64,000 nucleotides of DNA, taken from positions 1-64,000 of the forward strand of contig JAEYRB010000050.1 in the NCBI GenBank assembly GCA_023409735.1. Direction: 5' to 3'. The first letter of the stretch is position 1. Each line of letters begins with the position of its first letter. Position numbers and translations under genes: made by a program. This DNA is from Bacillota bacterium. GTDB lineage: Bacteria > Bacillota > Clostridia > Acetivibrionales > DTU013. Positions 16,710-25,690 of the stretch are shown in pieces. A model generated the notes under the pieces. The model ran no database searches. It was not told where the DNA came from and was given only the letters and a program-made list of their open reading frames with translations.

Positions 16710-17435
16710 CTTCTTCCTCCTTTATATTTGAGTTACTGCCAGCTGTTTCTGTGTAATGTCTTTCTCTTTTCTAATAAGTCTAAGATTATCTCCAAAACTC
16801 ATTTTTTTCTCTCCTATTGGCTTTGATGGTATTATTTTATCAAAAAAAGATATAAAATACCACTAATTTACATTTGTATTAACGCAACTTGAAGTTGCAA
16901 ACTAGCAAAAAGTTAATAGATTTGTACTCGTAATTATGAAGAAAATGAGGGCATGCATCCATTCTAAACAGATTTGCTTGGAAGTTGTCGCTTTAGATGT
17001 ATCTAATAGCACTGATTATCCAAATTCCATGGATCGTCTTGGCTTTGGCTGTAATGCAGTAATATCAAGCGCTATATAGTTCGTTATAACAAGGTGAATG
17101 TGTATGAAGTAGTATCAAAATACTATCACAACATCACTATCGCGTCAATTCATTCTCCGATAAACGATATCCCGTTTCTCCATGCTCTGGCTTATCTACC
17201 TGTTTCCAACATCTAATGGATAGCTATTGACTTTTGCAGCATAATAAACTCATTCAAATCCAAATTCCTCGAGCAGCTTTGTACGATGAAACTCAAGTTA
17301 ATGAGCTAGGTAAACCAAAATTGGGACAGTGCAATGATATACCTGCTCGAAGAACAAAAGATATTGGAAACTATAGTAATACTGAAAAATTGACTTATCA
17401 GATCCATGTATATAACGTAGGGAGACACGATAAAA
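16710..17435. other. Intergenic region without a recognised gene
   Basis: About 725 bases. A small palindrome (GCAACTTGAAGTTGC, 16883-16897) and a 70-residue plus-strand frame at 17234-17446 are present, but the frame has no recognisable family or good ribosome site. The promoter of the M28 peptidase gene must lie here. Confidence 0.4.
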
Positions 17436-18647
17436 ATGAAGATTGATATCAAGGAATACTTGGCAGACCACATTCATGACTATATTGAATATATAAGTCG
17501 GGAAATAAAGCATATCTGCACTAAACTTCCGAAACGAAGCCCCGGTTCTGACGGAGAGCGTCAGGCAAGCGAGTATATGGCACGCGCACTCGAGGAAACC
17601 TGTGATAGTGTTGTTGTAGAATCATACAAGGTGCATCCCGACGCGTTCTATGGTTGGATTTATTTTACGAACACACTTTACCTTGTTGCCATTGTACTCC
17701 TGCTAAATCAGCCACTTATCTCTGCTGTTCTGATTGCTGCAGGATTCCTGATTGATATATTGGAGTTTGTGCTGTATAAGCAGGCTGTTGACATACTATT
17801 TCCTGTAAAAACAGGCTACAACGTAACAGCAATAAAGCAGCCCAAAGGAGAAATAAAGCAGCGTGTTTTGTTCAACGGACATACCGATGCGGCATGGGAA
17901 TGGCCGATAAACTACTACTTTGGCGGTATCGTCTTTGAAGCCATGGCGCTGATTCCTACCATAGGTGCCTTCTACTATTTTGTACTTGCAATCATTTCAG
18001 CGGTCTGTTCGACTGATCTATTCGGTTGGTGGATGGGAGGATTGCTCTTTGTTCCTTTCATCATTGCTATGTTTTTCATCCGCAATAAAAAACTTGTTGT
18101 AGATGGAGCAAATGATAACTTGACCGGCTGCTATATCGGAATCGCACTTATGAAAGCAATGCACGATGCTGATATCGATTTGGAGCATATAGAAGTTGGC
18201 GTTATACTGACAGGTTCGGAGGAAGCAGGACTACGTGGTGCAAAAGCATGGGCAGCCAAGCACAAGGATGATTATAAGGACGTGCCGACATCCATTATGT
18301 CATTTGACACAATTCATGATCCTTCATTTCTGGGTGTTAATTACCGAGACCTTAACGGAACGGTCGTATCTGACAAAGCGCTTGCTAATAAATTCATGGA
18401 TGCAGCAGCAACCGCCCAAATTCCATGTAAAAAAACGATGGTCCCACTTGTAGGTGGAGCAACAGACAGTGCAGCTTTTTCGCAGGCTGGTTTTCGCTCA
18501 ATAGGAATTACCGCATTGAATCATAAACTGGAAAAGTATTATCATACTCGCCTTGATTCTTGGTATAATTTAAATTCCAACGGCTTAAAAAACTGTTTAC
18601 TTATTTGTGCAGAAATGTTGGAGAAGATGGAGCACTCTGACAAGTAA
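17436..18647 (+). CDS. Membrane-embedded M28-family metallopeptidase
   Basis: 403-residue zinc aminopeptidase-like protein. Metal-site motifs: NGHTDAAWE (His149), DGANDNLTG (Asp227, bridging position), GSEEAGLRGA (Glu262/263), SFDTIHD, and YYHTRLD (final His). Unlike soluble M28 enzymes it has two hydrophobic stretches near residues 76-110 and two or three at 165-215. These are inserted between the N-terminal strand and the catalytic motifs, so it is probably membrane-anchored. All metal ligands look intact. Monocistronic, with a GGGAG ribosome site 12 bases upstream. Substrate unknown. Confidence 0.85.
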   Translation: MKIDIKEYLADHIHDYIEYISREIKHICTKLPKRSPGSDGERQASEYMARALEETCDSVVVESYKVHPDAFYGWIYFTNTLYLVAIVLLLNQPLISAVLIAAGFLIDILEFVLYKQAVDILFPVKTGYNVTAIKQPKGEIKQRVLFNGHTDAAWEWPINYYFGGIVFEAMALIPTIGAFYYFVLAIISAVCSTDLFGWWMGGLLFVPFIIAMFFIRNKKLVVDGANDNLTGCYIGIALMKAMHDADIDLEHIEVGVILTGSEEAGLRGAKAWAAKHKDDYKDVPTSIMSFDTIHDPSFLGVNYRDLNGTVVSDKALANKFMDAAATAQIPCKKTMVPLVGGATDSAAFSQAGFRSIGITALNHKLEKYYHTRLDSWYNLNSNGLKNCLLICAEMLEKMEHSDK

Positions 18648-19266
18648 AGAAATAGATTTGTTTAGGTTTTATTTTGGAACTGCCTTTATTTTATCACCGT
18701 TACACACATTATTTTGGCTTGCTGATTTTCTGTTGCCAAATTGTTGCCAAAACTCAGAAACAGTCTCGAATATCTTGTATTAAAAATAATCGATTGTTTT
18801 CCTAACCCTCGGATGATACGGACCATAAGCTGAAATATTCCAACAAAAAATAATGCTCATTATTTATTCGCTTAATAACCGAAATAAAAATATTCAGTTT
18901 AAATATGGTATTAATGTAACTCTCTCGCCCCTACCATATATATATCATTATGCATCAATGTTCCATCTAAGTCAGTAACATATAATATTTTTTATCTTTT
19001 GGTTTCATAAGAAAATTCCATCCCTATCAACTGTAGATTATCAACCAATGTTTTTCTTTTCTTCATCTCGCATTTTCCTCCGATAGCTAAAAATCCTTTA
19101 GCACTGAAAATTGGATTTTAGGATTCTTAACGCAAGTCATAATTTCCCACTAAATTATCATAACACATCCTGTTCTGCAAATATAGTTAATCTTTATTAC
19201 TTCCTTAATAAGAATATAATGGAATCATATCACTCTCCCGTCATCTCTTGGAACAAATTTTTCCCA
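18648..19266. other. Intergenic region with decayed DNA
   Basis: About 620 AT-rich bases with no gene. On the minus strand near 18724-18760 the frame FGNNLATENQQA resembles the C-terminal tail of tyrosine integrases, but it is too short to claim. Confidence 0.35.
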
Positions 19267-19560
19267 TCATAATTTATTCCGAGTTAATGTCTTTTCCATT
19301 ATCTCATAAATAAGAACCACGCCATTATCAACAGGATACTTACAATGTTCAGTTGTAGAATATCCTCTTTTCTCATATAAATGGCTTGCTGGCAATGATG
19401 CATCTAGATTTGACTTTGAGTAATGCTTTACAATCTCATCTTCCAAGCAATCCATAATAAATGAATCATATCCTTTTCCTTGATATTCTTACTCGTGTGA
19501 TGTGATTTTCTCTGTAACAGTTAGTTCTTCCACATATACCATCATAGGAGTTTTTATTAG
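19267..19560 (-). pseudogene. GNAT acetyltransferase remnant
   Basis: The frame YVEELTVTEKITSHE, a TAA stop, then EYQGKGYDSFIMDCLE and LDASLPASHLYEKRGYSTTEH runs in one register. It matches the C-terminal half of GNAT N-acetyltransferases (acetyl-CoA loop EYQGKGYDS and the final L-YEK-GY strand). The N-terminal third is missing and a stop breaks the frame at about 19490. It is a broken gene. Confidence 0.6.
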
Positions 19561-19581
19561 TTCAGAGCTTAAGCCATTTTA

Positions 19582-19601
19582 TCCACCGGCTGAGCCGGTG
19601 G
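19582..19601. repeat. Strong palindrome CCACCGGC-TGA-GCCGGTGG
   Basis: A perfect 8-bp GC-rich stem with a 3-base loop in AT-rich DNA. Similar hairpins occur at IS200/IS605-type ends. Here no transposase is present, so it may be an element scar or a terminator-like structure. Confidence 0.5.
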
Positions 19602-19940
19602 TTGTCTCTATAATGCAATACCCCCAAGTGCCAAATTGACCTTGGGGGTATGATAGTAAATACCATTTATAATTCCACACTTCTCACTCGTCATATTCTT
19701 TGTGGTTGATTGGATATCTCCATCTGCTTCGCCGTCAACTGCTTTAACACACTTATCCTCTGTTTTTGTGGTTTCGTTTTCGCTTCAACCGGAAGCACTA
19801 CACCGTGAAAATATTGTCGTTTCTCAGAGGGCATTTTCATGCTCTTGGAAAATAATAATAGGTTGCTGATATATAAGTATCAATCAGCACTGTAACCTTC
19901 AGAAAATGGCTTAAAATAGGGCTTTTTCAAGGATGCACAA
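19602..19940. other. Intergenic region downstream of guaA
   Basis: About 340 bases. A minus-strand frame near 19637-19790 (AVDGEADGDIQ...) is open for some 45 codons but has no start and an apparent upstream frameshift. It looks like the decayed end of a mobile-element gene that I cannot name. Confidence 0.3.
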
Positions 19941-21476
19941 TTATTCCCACTCAATAGTCGCGGGCGGCTTTGAGGTAATATCGTACACGATCCTATTTAT
20001 GTGCTTCACCTCATTGACTATACGGTTTGAGACCTTTTCCAGTATATCGTACGGGATTCTTGCCCAGTCTGCCGTCATAAAGTCGGTTGTTGTAACGGAT
20101 CTCAGTACAAGCGTATAATCATAGGTGCGTTCATCGCCCATTACTCCTACACTTCTCATGTCGGTCAGAACAGTAAAATATTGATTGATGGTCTTATCAA
20201 GTCCTGCATTTACTATCTCACTTCTGAAGATGTAATCACTGTCTCTTAGAATATCAAGCTTCTCCCTTGTAATATCACCTATGATCCTTATTGCAAGGCC
20301 GGGGCCAGGGAACGGCTGTCTCCAGACGATTTCATGAGGAATTCCCAGTTCTTCTCCCGCTCTTCGGACTTCATCCTTGAAGAGGTTTCTGAGCGGTTCT
20401 ATTATCTCTTTGAAATCAACATAATCAGGCAGCCCGCCTACATTATGATGACTTTTTATGACCGCTGCATCACCTGCACCGCTCTCAATTACATCAGGGT
20501 AGATGGTTCCCTGTACAAGGTAATCCACCTTGCCTATTCTTTTTGCTTCATCCTCAAAAACTCTTATGAATTCCTCACCTATTATTTTTCTCTTGCTTTC
20601 AGGTTCTGAAACTCCGGCAAGTTTCTCAAGGAAACGTTCCTCGGCATTAACTCTCACAAGGTTTATGTCAAACTGTTCCCTGAATACCTTTTCTACCTGA
20701 TCTCCCTCATACTTTCTAAGAAGGCCGTGATCTACAAATATACAAGTCAGCTGCTTTCCAACTGCCTTATGCATAAGAACAGCTGCAACTGATGAGTCAA
20801 CGCCTCCCGAAAGAGCGCACAGCACCTTGCCGTCTCCTACCTTATCCCTTATGTTCTTAATAGCTTGCTGTACAAAAGAGGACATTTCCCAGTCTCCCGA
20901 GCAGCCGCATATATTGTATAGGAAATTGTTAAGCATTTCTCTTCCCTTGGGTGTATGCATAACCTCCGGATGAAATTGAACTCCATAGAATCCTTTAGCT
21001 CTGTTCTCCATTGCAGCTGTAGGACAGTTGTCTGAGTATGCCGCGCGGCTGAATCCCTCAGGCATGCTTTTTACATAATATGTGTGGCTCATCCAGCAGG
21101 TGGTTTTTACTTCTATACCCTTAAACAGCTCGCAGCCGGCATCAAGCTCAATTTCCATCTTGCCGTATTCTCTTCTGTCAGCTCTTTCAACATCCCCACC
21201 AAGCATAACACACATAAGCTGCATTCCATAGCATATTCCAAGGATAGGCACTCCCAGATCAAAAATCTCTTTGTCGCAAAATGGAGCATTAGCGTCCAGA
21301 ACAGAAGCCGGCCCTCCGGTAAAAATGATACCCTTAGGATTCAAAGCCCTTATCTTTTCTATAGGCGTTTTATATGGCAAGACTTCGCAGTATACCTTCG
21401 CCTCTCTAACTCTTCTTGCTATAAGCTGGTTGTATTGGCCTCCGAAATCCAGCACCAGGACCATTTCATTATTCAT
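19941..21476 (-). CDS. guaA: GMP synthase (glutamine-hydrolysing)
   Basis: 511-residue bifunctional enzyme that converts XMP to GMP. N-terminal class I amidotransferase: ILGICYGMQL (nucleophile Cys) and VQFHPEV (His/Glu). Then an ATP pyrophosphatase domain with SGGVDSS, and a C-terminal dimerisation domain ending in TSKPPATIEWE, the invariant end of GuaA. The start chosen (MNNEMVLVLDFGGQY) has GGGAGATATAAGT upstream. Monocistronic on the minus strand. No purine riboswitch core was found in the 400 bases upstream. Confidence 0.98.
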   Translation of the reverse strand: MNNEMVLVLDFGGQYNQLIARRVREAKVYCEVLPYKTPIEKIRALNPKGIIFTGGPASVLDANAPFCDKEIFDLGVPILGICYGMQLMCVMLGGDVERADRREYGKMEIELDAGCELFKGIEVKTTCWMSHTYYVKSMPEGFSRAAYSDNCPTAAMENRAKGFYGVQFHPEVMHTPKGREMLNNFLYNICGCSGDWEMSSFVQQAIKNIRDKVGDGKVLCALSGGVDSSVAAVLMHKAVGKQLTCIFVDHGLLRKYEGDQVEKVFREQFDINLVRVNAEERFLEKLAGVSEPESKRKIIGEEFIRVFEDEAKRIGKVDYLVQGTIYPDVIESGAGDAAVIKSHHNVGGLPDYVDFKEIIEPLRNLFKDEVRRAGEELGIPHEIVWRQPFPGPGLAIRIIGDITREKLDILRDSDYIFRSEIVNAGLDKTINQYFTVLTDMRSVGVMGDERTYDYTLVLRSVTTTDFMTADWARIPYDILEKVSNRIVNEVKHINRIVYDITSKPPATIEWE

Positions 21477-21878
21477 ACTTATATCTCCCAATCAATAAAA
21501 TGACATTTTTAATATGAAATATTATAGACTTGTGAAAAAAGGATGTAAACAAATTTTTTATGATATAAAATACTTTAGCTTTTCAAATTCCCGAAATAAA
21601 ATACTCATATAAAATATAAAACACTCATATGAAATGCTCATACGAAATACTAACTGAACCCTAACTAAATTCTTTTCATGCAAAACACAGACCTATCTTG
21701 TGTACTTCAACTGTCACAATCAATTGCCTATTGTTGTACATGATATTTTCATAAGCTCTTGCCTAAGTCACTAAGACCATCATACATAAATATTCAAAAC
21801 AATATCTAAGTGTATATTCTCCATATCACAAATAAATTAGTTTATTCTGCCCTTTGAGCTGCAATATACTCATCTTAT
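21477..21878. other. AT-rich intergenic with short imperfect repeats
   Basis: Between guaA and the radical SAM gene. Units related to ACTCATATGAAAT recur at 21601-21615, 21621-21635 and 21636-21648. No gene or riboswitch seen. Confidence 0.4.
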
Positions 21879-22814
21879 TCAGTCAGGATAACCTATCCCG
21901 CCAAGATAATTGAAGAGCCTTCCCTGATACCGACCTTCCTGCTGCATTTTTGTTTCTATCAGCTCCTGCACCTTCCACCAACTTGTGTCCCAGCTGCAAA
22001 AAAGCGTTCTGTCTACCGGTGCTCTGCCTAATAGTCTCTGGACTGTTATCTTAGGGTCAAGATACTCCAGAAACTTAATTGTCCTTTCAACAAACTCATC
22101 CATTGCAAGAGGCTTGAATTCATTTCTCTCATAGTTTGTGCCAAGAGCTGTTCCTTTTAAGATATAAAGAGAGTGGCACTTGACTTGTTCAACACCCAGC
22201 GCAGATAGTACCTTTGCACCCTCCACTACATCATCCTCGCTGTCGCACGGAACATCATTTATCATATGTGCACAGACCTCCAGGCCTCTTTGGTGCATCC
22301 GAAGCACTGCATCTATGAATTCAGCAACACCATGCCCGCGATTCATCCATTTAAGTGTATTAGTATTTATGGATTGAAGACCAAGCTCCAAAACTATGTC
22401 AATATTGCGTTCCTGCTTCATTTCTTTAAGAAAATCAAGGCAGCTGTCAGTTACACAGTCAGGCCTTGTTGATATATAGAGCGCAACGATCCCGTCCAAA
22501 CATGCTTCTGTGATATATCTCTCGAAGTCCCTGAGCGGAAGGTAGGTGTTTGAATAGTTTTGAAAGTAGGCAATAAATTTATCAGCCTTATAATTTCTGC
22601 CGATGTAGCGTGCATTTCCATCAAGCTGCTCTTTTACACTCAGCTTTGAAGACAAGCTTTCAAAGCCTGCCCCCTCCTCACCACAAAAGCAGCATCCGCC
22701 TGTACTGATCCGTCCATCCCTGTTTGGGCAGCTGACAGGAAGATTAACAGGCAGCTTGTAGACCTTTGAACCATATCTGTTTTTTAAGTAGTCCGAAAAC
22801 CTGTTATATACCAT
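21879..22814 (-). CDS. Radical SAM protein, TIGR01212 (YhcC/YtqA) family
   Basis: About 311 residues. Near the N-terminus is VSCPNRDGRISTGGCCFCGEEGAG, which contains the Cys-x-Cys-Cys-x-x-Cys-type cluster region of YtqA-like radical SAM proteins with its CPNRDG signature. The chosen start (MVYNRFSDYLKNRYG) matches the family's usual N-terminus and overlaps the 3' end of larC by eleven bases; a longer start at 22847 is possible. Coupled translation with larC is likely. The biochemical role of the family is unclear to me; it is widespread and often near genes for RNA or cofactor modification. Confidence 0.85.
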   Translation of the reverse strand: MVYNRFSDYLKNRYGSKVYKLPVNLPVSCPNRDGRISTGGCCFCGEEGAGFESLSSKLSVKEQLDGNARYIGRNYKADKFIAYFQNYSNTYLPLRDFERYITEACLDGIVALYISTRPDCVTDSCLDFLKEMKQERNIDIVLELGLQSINTNTLKWMNRGHGVAEFIDAVLRMHQRGLEVCAHMINDVPCDSEDDVVEGAKVLSALGVEQVKCHSLYILKGTALGTNYERNEFKPLAMDEFVERTIKFLEYLDPKITVQRLLGRAPVDRTLFCSWDTSWWKVQELIETKMQQEGRYQGRLFNYLGGIGYPD

Positions 22815-24294
22815 ATTGTTCACTAACTGCAGCACGTGCCATTTCATAAACCTTTGACAGTGCTATGCCTTCTCTTTCGGCAATTATCCTGCAATCCTCA
22901 TACTCAGGAGCTGCCTTTCTGATGTTATCTGCTTCAGCTATTTTAACTCTTACCTCACCCAGCCGAAGCTTTACAGTAACAATTCTTCTATGCATACAGC
23001 GACGCTTCATATAGCTGATACGTATGCCAATAGTAGATGTCTGCGTAAGAATAATGTCCTCAAGTATTTTCTGCTCTGCACGAGTGCCAAGTGCAGTCAG
23101 CATATAGGCAGATCTGTTCTTCTTCATGAAAATTGGAGTATAAAAAACGTCCAGAGCGCCTGCATCCATTAGCTTTGACATTGTGTAACCCAATATTTCA
23201 CCTGTGGTATCATCAATATTGGTTTCTAATACAGCGATTTCGCCACCATCCTCCGGCTTATCATCAAGCTTTTCATCATATGCTTCTCCAAGCATGACCC
23301 TTAACGCATTGAGTCTTCCGATGTTCCTTTTACCAAAGCCATAGCCTACCTTATCAACCGTCATGGAAGGCCTTTTCCCAAAGCTTTGAGCTATGCATTT
23401 AATTATTCCCATACCGGTTGGAGTAACAAGCTCCGTATCCACATCCTCCGTAATAACCGGTATTCCGCTTCCCGAAAGCATTTCTGCTACAGCCGGAACC
23501 GGAACCGGTATAACTCCATGCTGGCATGTGATAAAGCCGCTTCCATCGTGGAGCTCCGAGCTGGCAATTCTTTCAACGCCAAGTAGCTCCAGGCATATAG
23601 CTGTACCTGCAATGTCTACGATAGAATCTATTGCACCCACCTCATGAAAATGCACCTGCTCTATAGGTTTGCCATGTACTCTTGCCTCTGCTGCAGCAAT
23701 TTCATGAAATATTCTTTTACTTATATCAATGCAGTCTTTGCTTATGTTGCTGTTGTCAAGAATTTCGAATATCTCTCTGATGCCCCGCTCGCCATGTCTA
23801 TGTGTATGCCCGTGGTCGTGATTGTGGTCATGGTTGTGGTGGTCGTGCTCGTGCCCGTGGTCGTGGTCATGCTCGTGATTGTAGTCGTGGTGCTCGTGAT
23901 TGTGGCCGTGGTGCTCGTGCTCGTGGTCGTGGTCGTCGTGCTCATGTTCGAAATCATGCTTGAGTCCACATTCGCGCTCATGTGTGTGTTCATGTGCGTG
24001 CTTATGCTCACACATACATTCGCGCATGCGATCATTTTCATGCGCATGCACGTGGTCATTATTGTTGTGGTCGTCGTGCTCGTGCTCGTGGTCGTGGTCG
24101 TTAAGAATAACGTCAACGTCGGTTCCTCTTATCCCGTTGACCACCTTCTCATTAATTACAATTCTGTAGCCATCAATATTCAGTCCTGACAGTCTTTCAA
24201 GGAATACCTTTCTGTCGATACCCAGATCAAGGAGCGCTCCTATTGTCATGTCTCCGCTTATTCCAGAAAAGCAATCAAAAAACAAAGTCTTCAT
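22804..24294 (-). CDS. larC: Nickel-pincer cofactor nickel insertase LarC with His-rich insert
   Basis: 496-residue LarC, the CTP-dependent nickel cyclometallase that finishes the nickel-pincer nucleotide of lactate-racemase-type enzymes. The N-terminal DCFSGISGDMTIGALLDLG and the central VHFHEVGAIDSIVDIAG are family signatures, and the C-terminal half (ETNIDDTTGEILGYTM onward) is the second LarC domain. In Lactobacillus these halves are joined by a programmed frameshift; here they are one continuous frame. Residues about 65-170 hold about 40 His with Asp/Glu and several Cys, a metal-storage-like insert. Next to larB and larE, so a cofactor operon. Confidence 0.95.
   Translation of the reverse strand: MKTLFFDCFSGISGDMTIGALLDLGIDRKVFLERLSGLNIDGYRIVINEKVVNGIRGTDVDVILNDHDHEHEHDDHNNNDHVHAHENDRMRECMCEHKHAHEHTHERECGLKHDFEHEHDDHDHEHEHHGHNHEHHDYNHEHDHDHGHEHDHHNHDHNHDHGHTHRHGERGIREIFEILDNSNISKDCIDISKRIFHEIAAAEARVHGKPIEQVHFHEVGAIDSIVDIAGTAICLELLGVERIASSELHDGSGFITCQHGVIPVPVPAVAEMLSGSGIPVITEDVDTELVTPTGMGIIKCIAQSFGKRPSMTVDKVGYGFGKRNIGRLNALRVMLGEAYDEKLDDKPEDGGEIAVLETNIDDTTGEILGYTMSKLMDAGALDVFYTPIFMKKNRSAYMLTALGTRAEQKILEDIILTQTSTIGIRISYMKRRCMHRRIVTVKLRLGEVRVKIAEADNIRKAAPEYEDCRIIAEREGIALSKVYEMARAAVSEQYGI
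23785..24102 (-). repeat. His-rich low-complexity coding segment of larC
   Basis: About 105 codons alternating His with Asp/Glu/Asn/Gly (HDHEHEHDDH and similar), with ECMCEH and ERECGL Cys sites. It creates long false frames on other strands. Likely nickel binding. Confidence 0.9.
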
Positions 24295-24605
24295 CTAACA
24301 AAAATACTCCTTCAAAAATAAATATAAATAAAAATCACGCTAATAGCTTACTTGAGCCTCTGCCACATTTGAGTTACATTCAATTCGCCACCAACCGTGC
24401 ATGGCTTACATTTGTAAATCACATCCGCTAAGCAGATTTCATTTTAATCACTTGTGAGCCTCTTATTAATCCAGTACTATCCAGATTTTTGAATCACAGT
24501 TGTACCCCATAGATAAATCAAGTACTAATTAAACATGAATTGCATTTACTCGTCACATTAAACCTACACAGGTCGGAATTAAATCATATTTGAGCTACAT
24601 ACATG
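24295..24605. other. Intergenic region between larB and larC
   Basis: 310 bases, no gene seen. Loose repeats of ATTTGAG(T/C)TACAT occur at about 24367 and 24588. It is unusually long for the middle of a cofactor operon. Confidence 0.35.
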
Positions 24606-25352
24606 TTAAAGCTTATTTATCATACTTGCCAGATAGCCTGCTCCAAAACCATTGTCAATATTCACAACACCTATCCCGCTGGCACAACTGTTGAGCATTG
24701 TCAGAAGCGCTGATAATCCCCCGAAATTTGCGCCATAGCCTACGCTGGTAGGAACAGCAATCACCGGCTTGTCCACAAGACCTCCTACAACGCTGGCAAG
24801 CGCCCCTTCCATTCCCGCAACTACAACTAGAACATTAGCCCTTGTCAGTTCATCAACGTTAGCAAGCAGCCTATGTATGCCTGCAACACCCACGTCATAA
24901 ATCCTGTTTACCTTGTTACCCAAGGTTTCACAGGTAACTGCCGCTTCCTCTGCAACCGGTATATCAGAGGTTCCTGCTGTAACAACTGCAATAACCTTGT
25001 CTGTTACTAACAGCTCCCTTTTCTTTATAACCACTATTCTTGCTACATCATAATAGACCGCATCATCTGTTATCTCAAGAATGCCTTCATATACTTCTTT
25101 TCCCGCTCTTGTTGCCATAATATTGTTATCTTTCTCCATAAGTCGGAGAACTATTGCCTTTATTTGTTCAACCGTCTTACCTTGACAGTAAACCACCTCG
25201 GGATAACCATTGCGCAGATTGCGATGATGGTCAACTTTTGCAAAACCTAGATCCTCAAAAGGTAGAGTTTTCAACTGTGAAACCGCATTATCTACACTTA
25301 TCCCGCCGTTCTTAACATTTTCAAGAAGATTTTTTAAAGCTTCAGCGTCCAT
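24606..25352 (-). CDS. larB: Nickel-pincer cofactor biosynthesis protein LarB
   Basis: 248-residue PurE-related protein. LarB carboxylates nicotinic acid adenine dinucleotide at C5 and hydrolyses the phosphoanhydride, giving the pyridine dicarboxylate mononucleotide used by LarE. The C-terminal half carries AVVTAGTSDIPVAEEAA, the VAGMEGALASVVGGLVDKPVIAVPTS block, and GIGVVNIDNGFGAGYLA, typical of LarB/NCAIR-mutase-like proteins. The ribosome site is AGAAGGATGG. It sits between larE (copy 2) and larC on the same strand. No larA lies in the window, so the client enzyme is elsewhere. Confidence 0.95.
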   Translation of the reverse strand: MDAEALKNLLENVKNGGISVDNAVSQLKTLPFEDLGFAKVDHHRNLRNGYPEVVYCQGKTVEQIKAIVLRLMEKDNNIMATRAGKEVYEGILEITDDAVYYDVARIVVIKKRELLVTDKVIAVVTAGTSDIPVAEEAAVTCETLGNKVNRIYDVGVAGIHRLLANVDELTRANVLVVVAGMEGALASVVGGLVDKPVIAVPTSVGYGANFGGLSALLTMLNSCASGIGVVNIDNGFGAGYLASMINKL

Positions 25353-25492
25353 ATAATACCATCCTTCTAATTTTCAAACTATCACATACTGTTTTAGCTT
25401 ACCACTTCAACGGCTTTAACCTGTTCTCTTATTAATATCTATTTCAGCTCATTCACTTATTTGCATTATGGTTTGTTTTGGCATACCCACAT

Positions 25493-25690
25493 ATTCATGC
25501 TGCCAATTTCAGTTACTTTCATATTTGCATTTTGCCACTTCGTACCTTATTCTTGTATTCATGCTGCCAGTTTTAGTTTGCTTCTTATCGATTATTCTTT
25601 TGGTTCATTCCGTTATTCATACTGTAGGTTTGTTTGCTTCTTATTCATTATTCTTTTGGTTCATTCCGGTATTCATACTACCGGTCCTGT
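25493..25690. repeat. Degenerate tandem copies of the larE 3' end
   Basis: The motif ATTCAT(A/G)CT, part of the larE C-terminal coding end, recurs at 25493, 25557, 25615 and 25671 with spacings of 64, 58 and 56 bases. The last two copies also share a long match around TTATTCTTTTGGTTCATTCCG. It looks like repeated duplication of the gene end downstream of the stop. Confidence 0.7.

Noticed and set aside
17234..17446. 70-codon plus-strand frame before the M28 peptidase
   Set aside because: No ribosome site, not a known fold, and it overlaps the peptidase start.
18724..18760. Phage integrase remnant (FGNNLATENQQA-like tail)
   Set aside because: Only about a dozen codons, and no tRNA or attachment repeat nearby, so too weak to call.
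21477..21878. Purine riboswitch upstream of guaA
   Set aside because: The conserved core loops of the purine class were not found; only AT-rich imperfect repeats are present.
23800..24100. CRISPR-like regular repeats
   Set aside because: Periodicity comes from His-Asp/Glu codon repeats, with no spacers.
23644..24189. Long open frames on the plus strand and a Thr-rich frame on the minus strand over larC
   Set aside because: They are read-through artefacts of the His-codon repeat of larC; no start signals and extreme composition.
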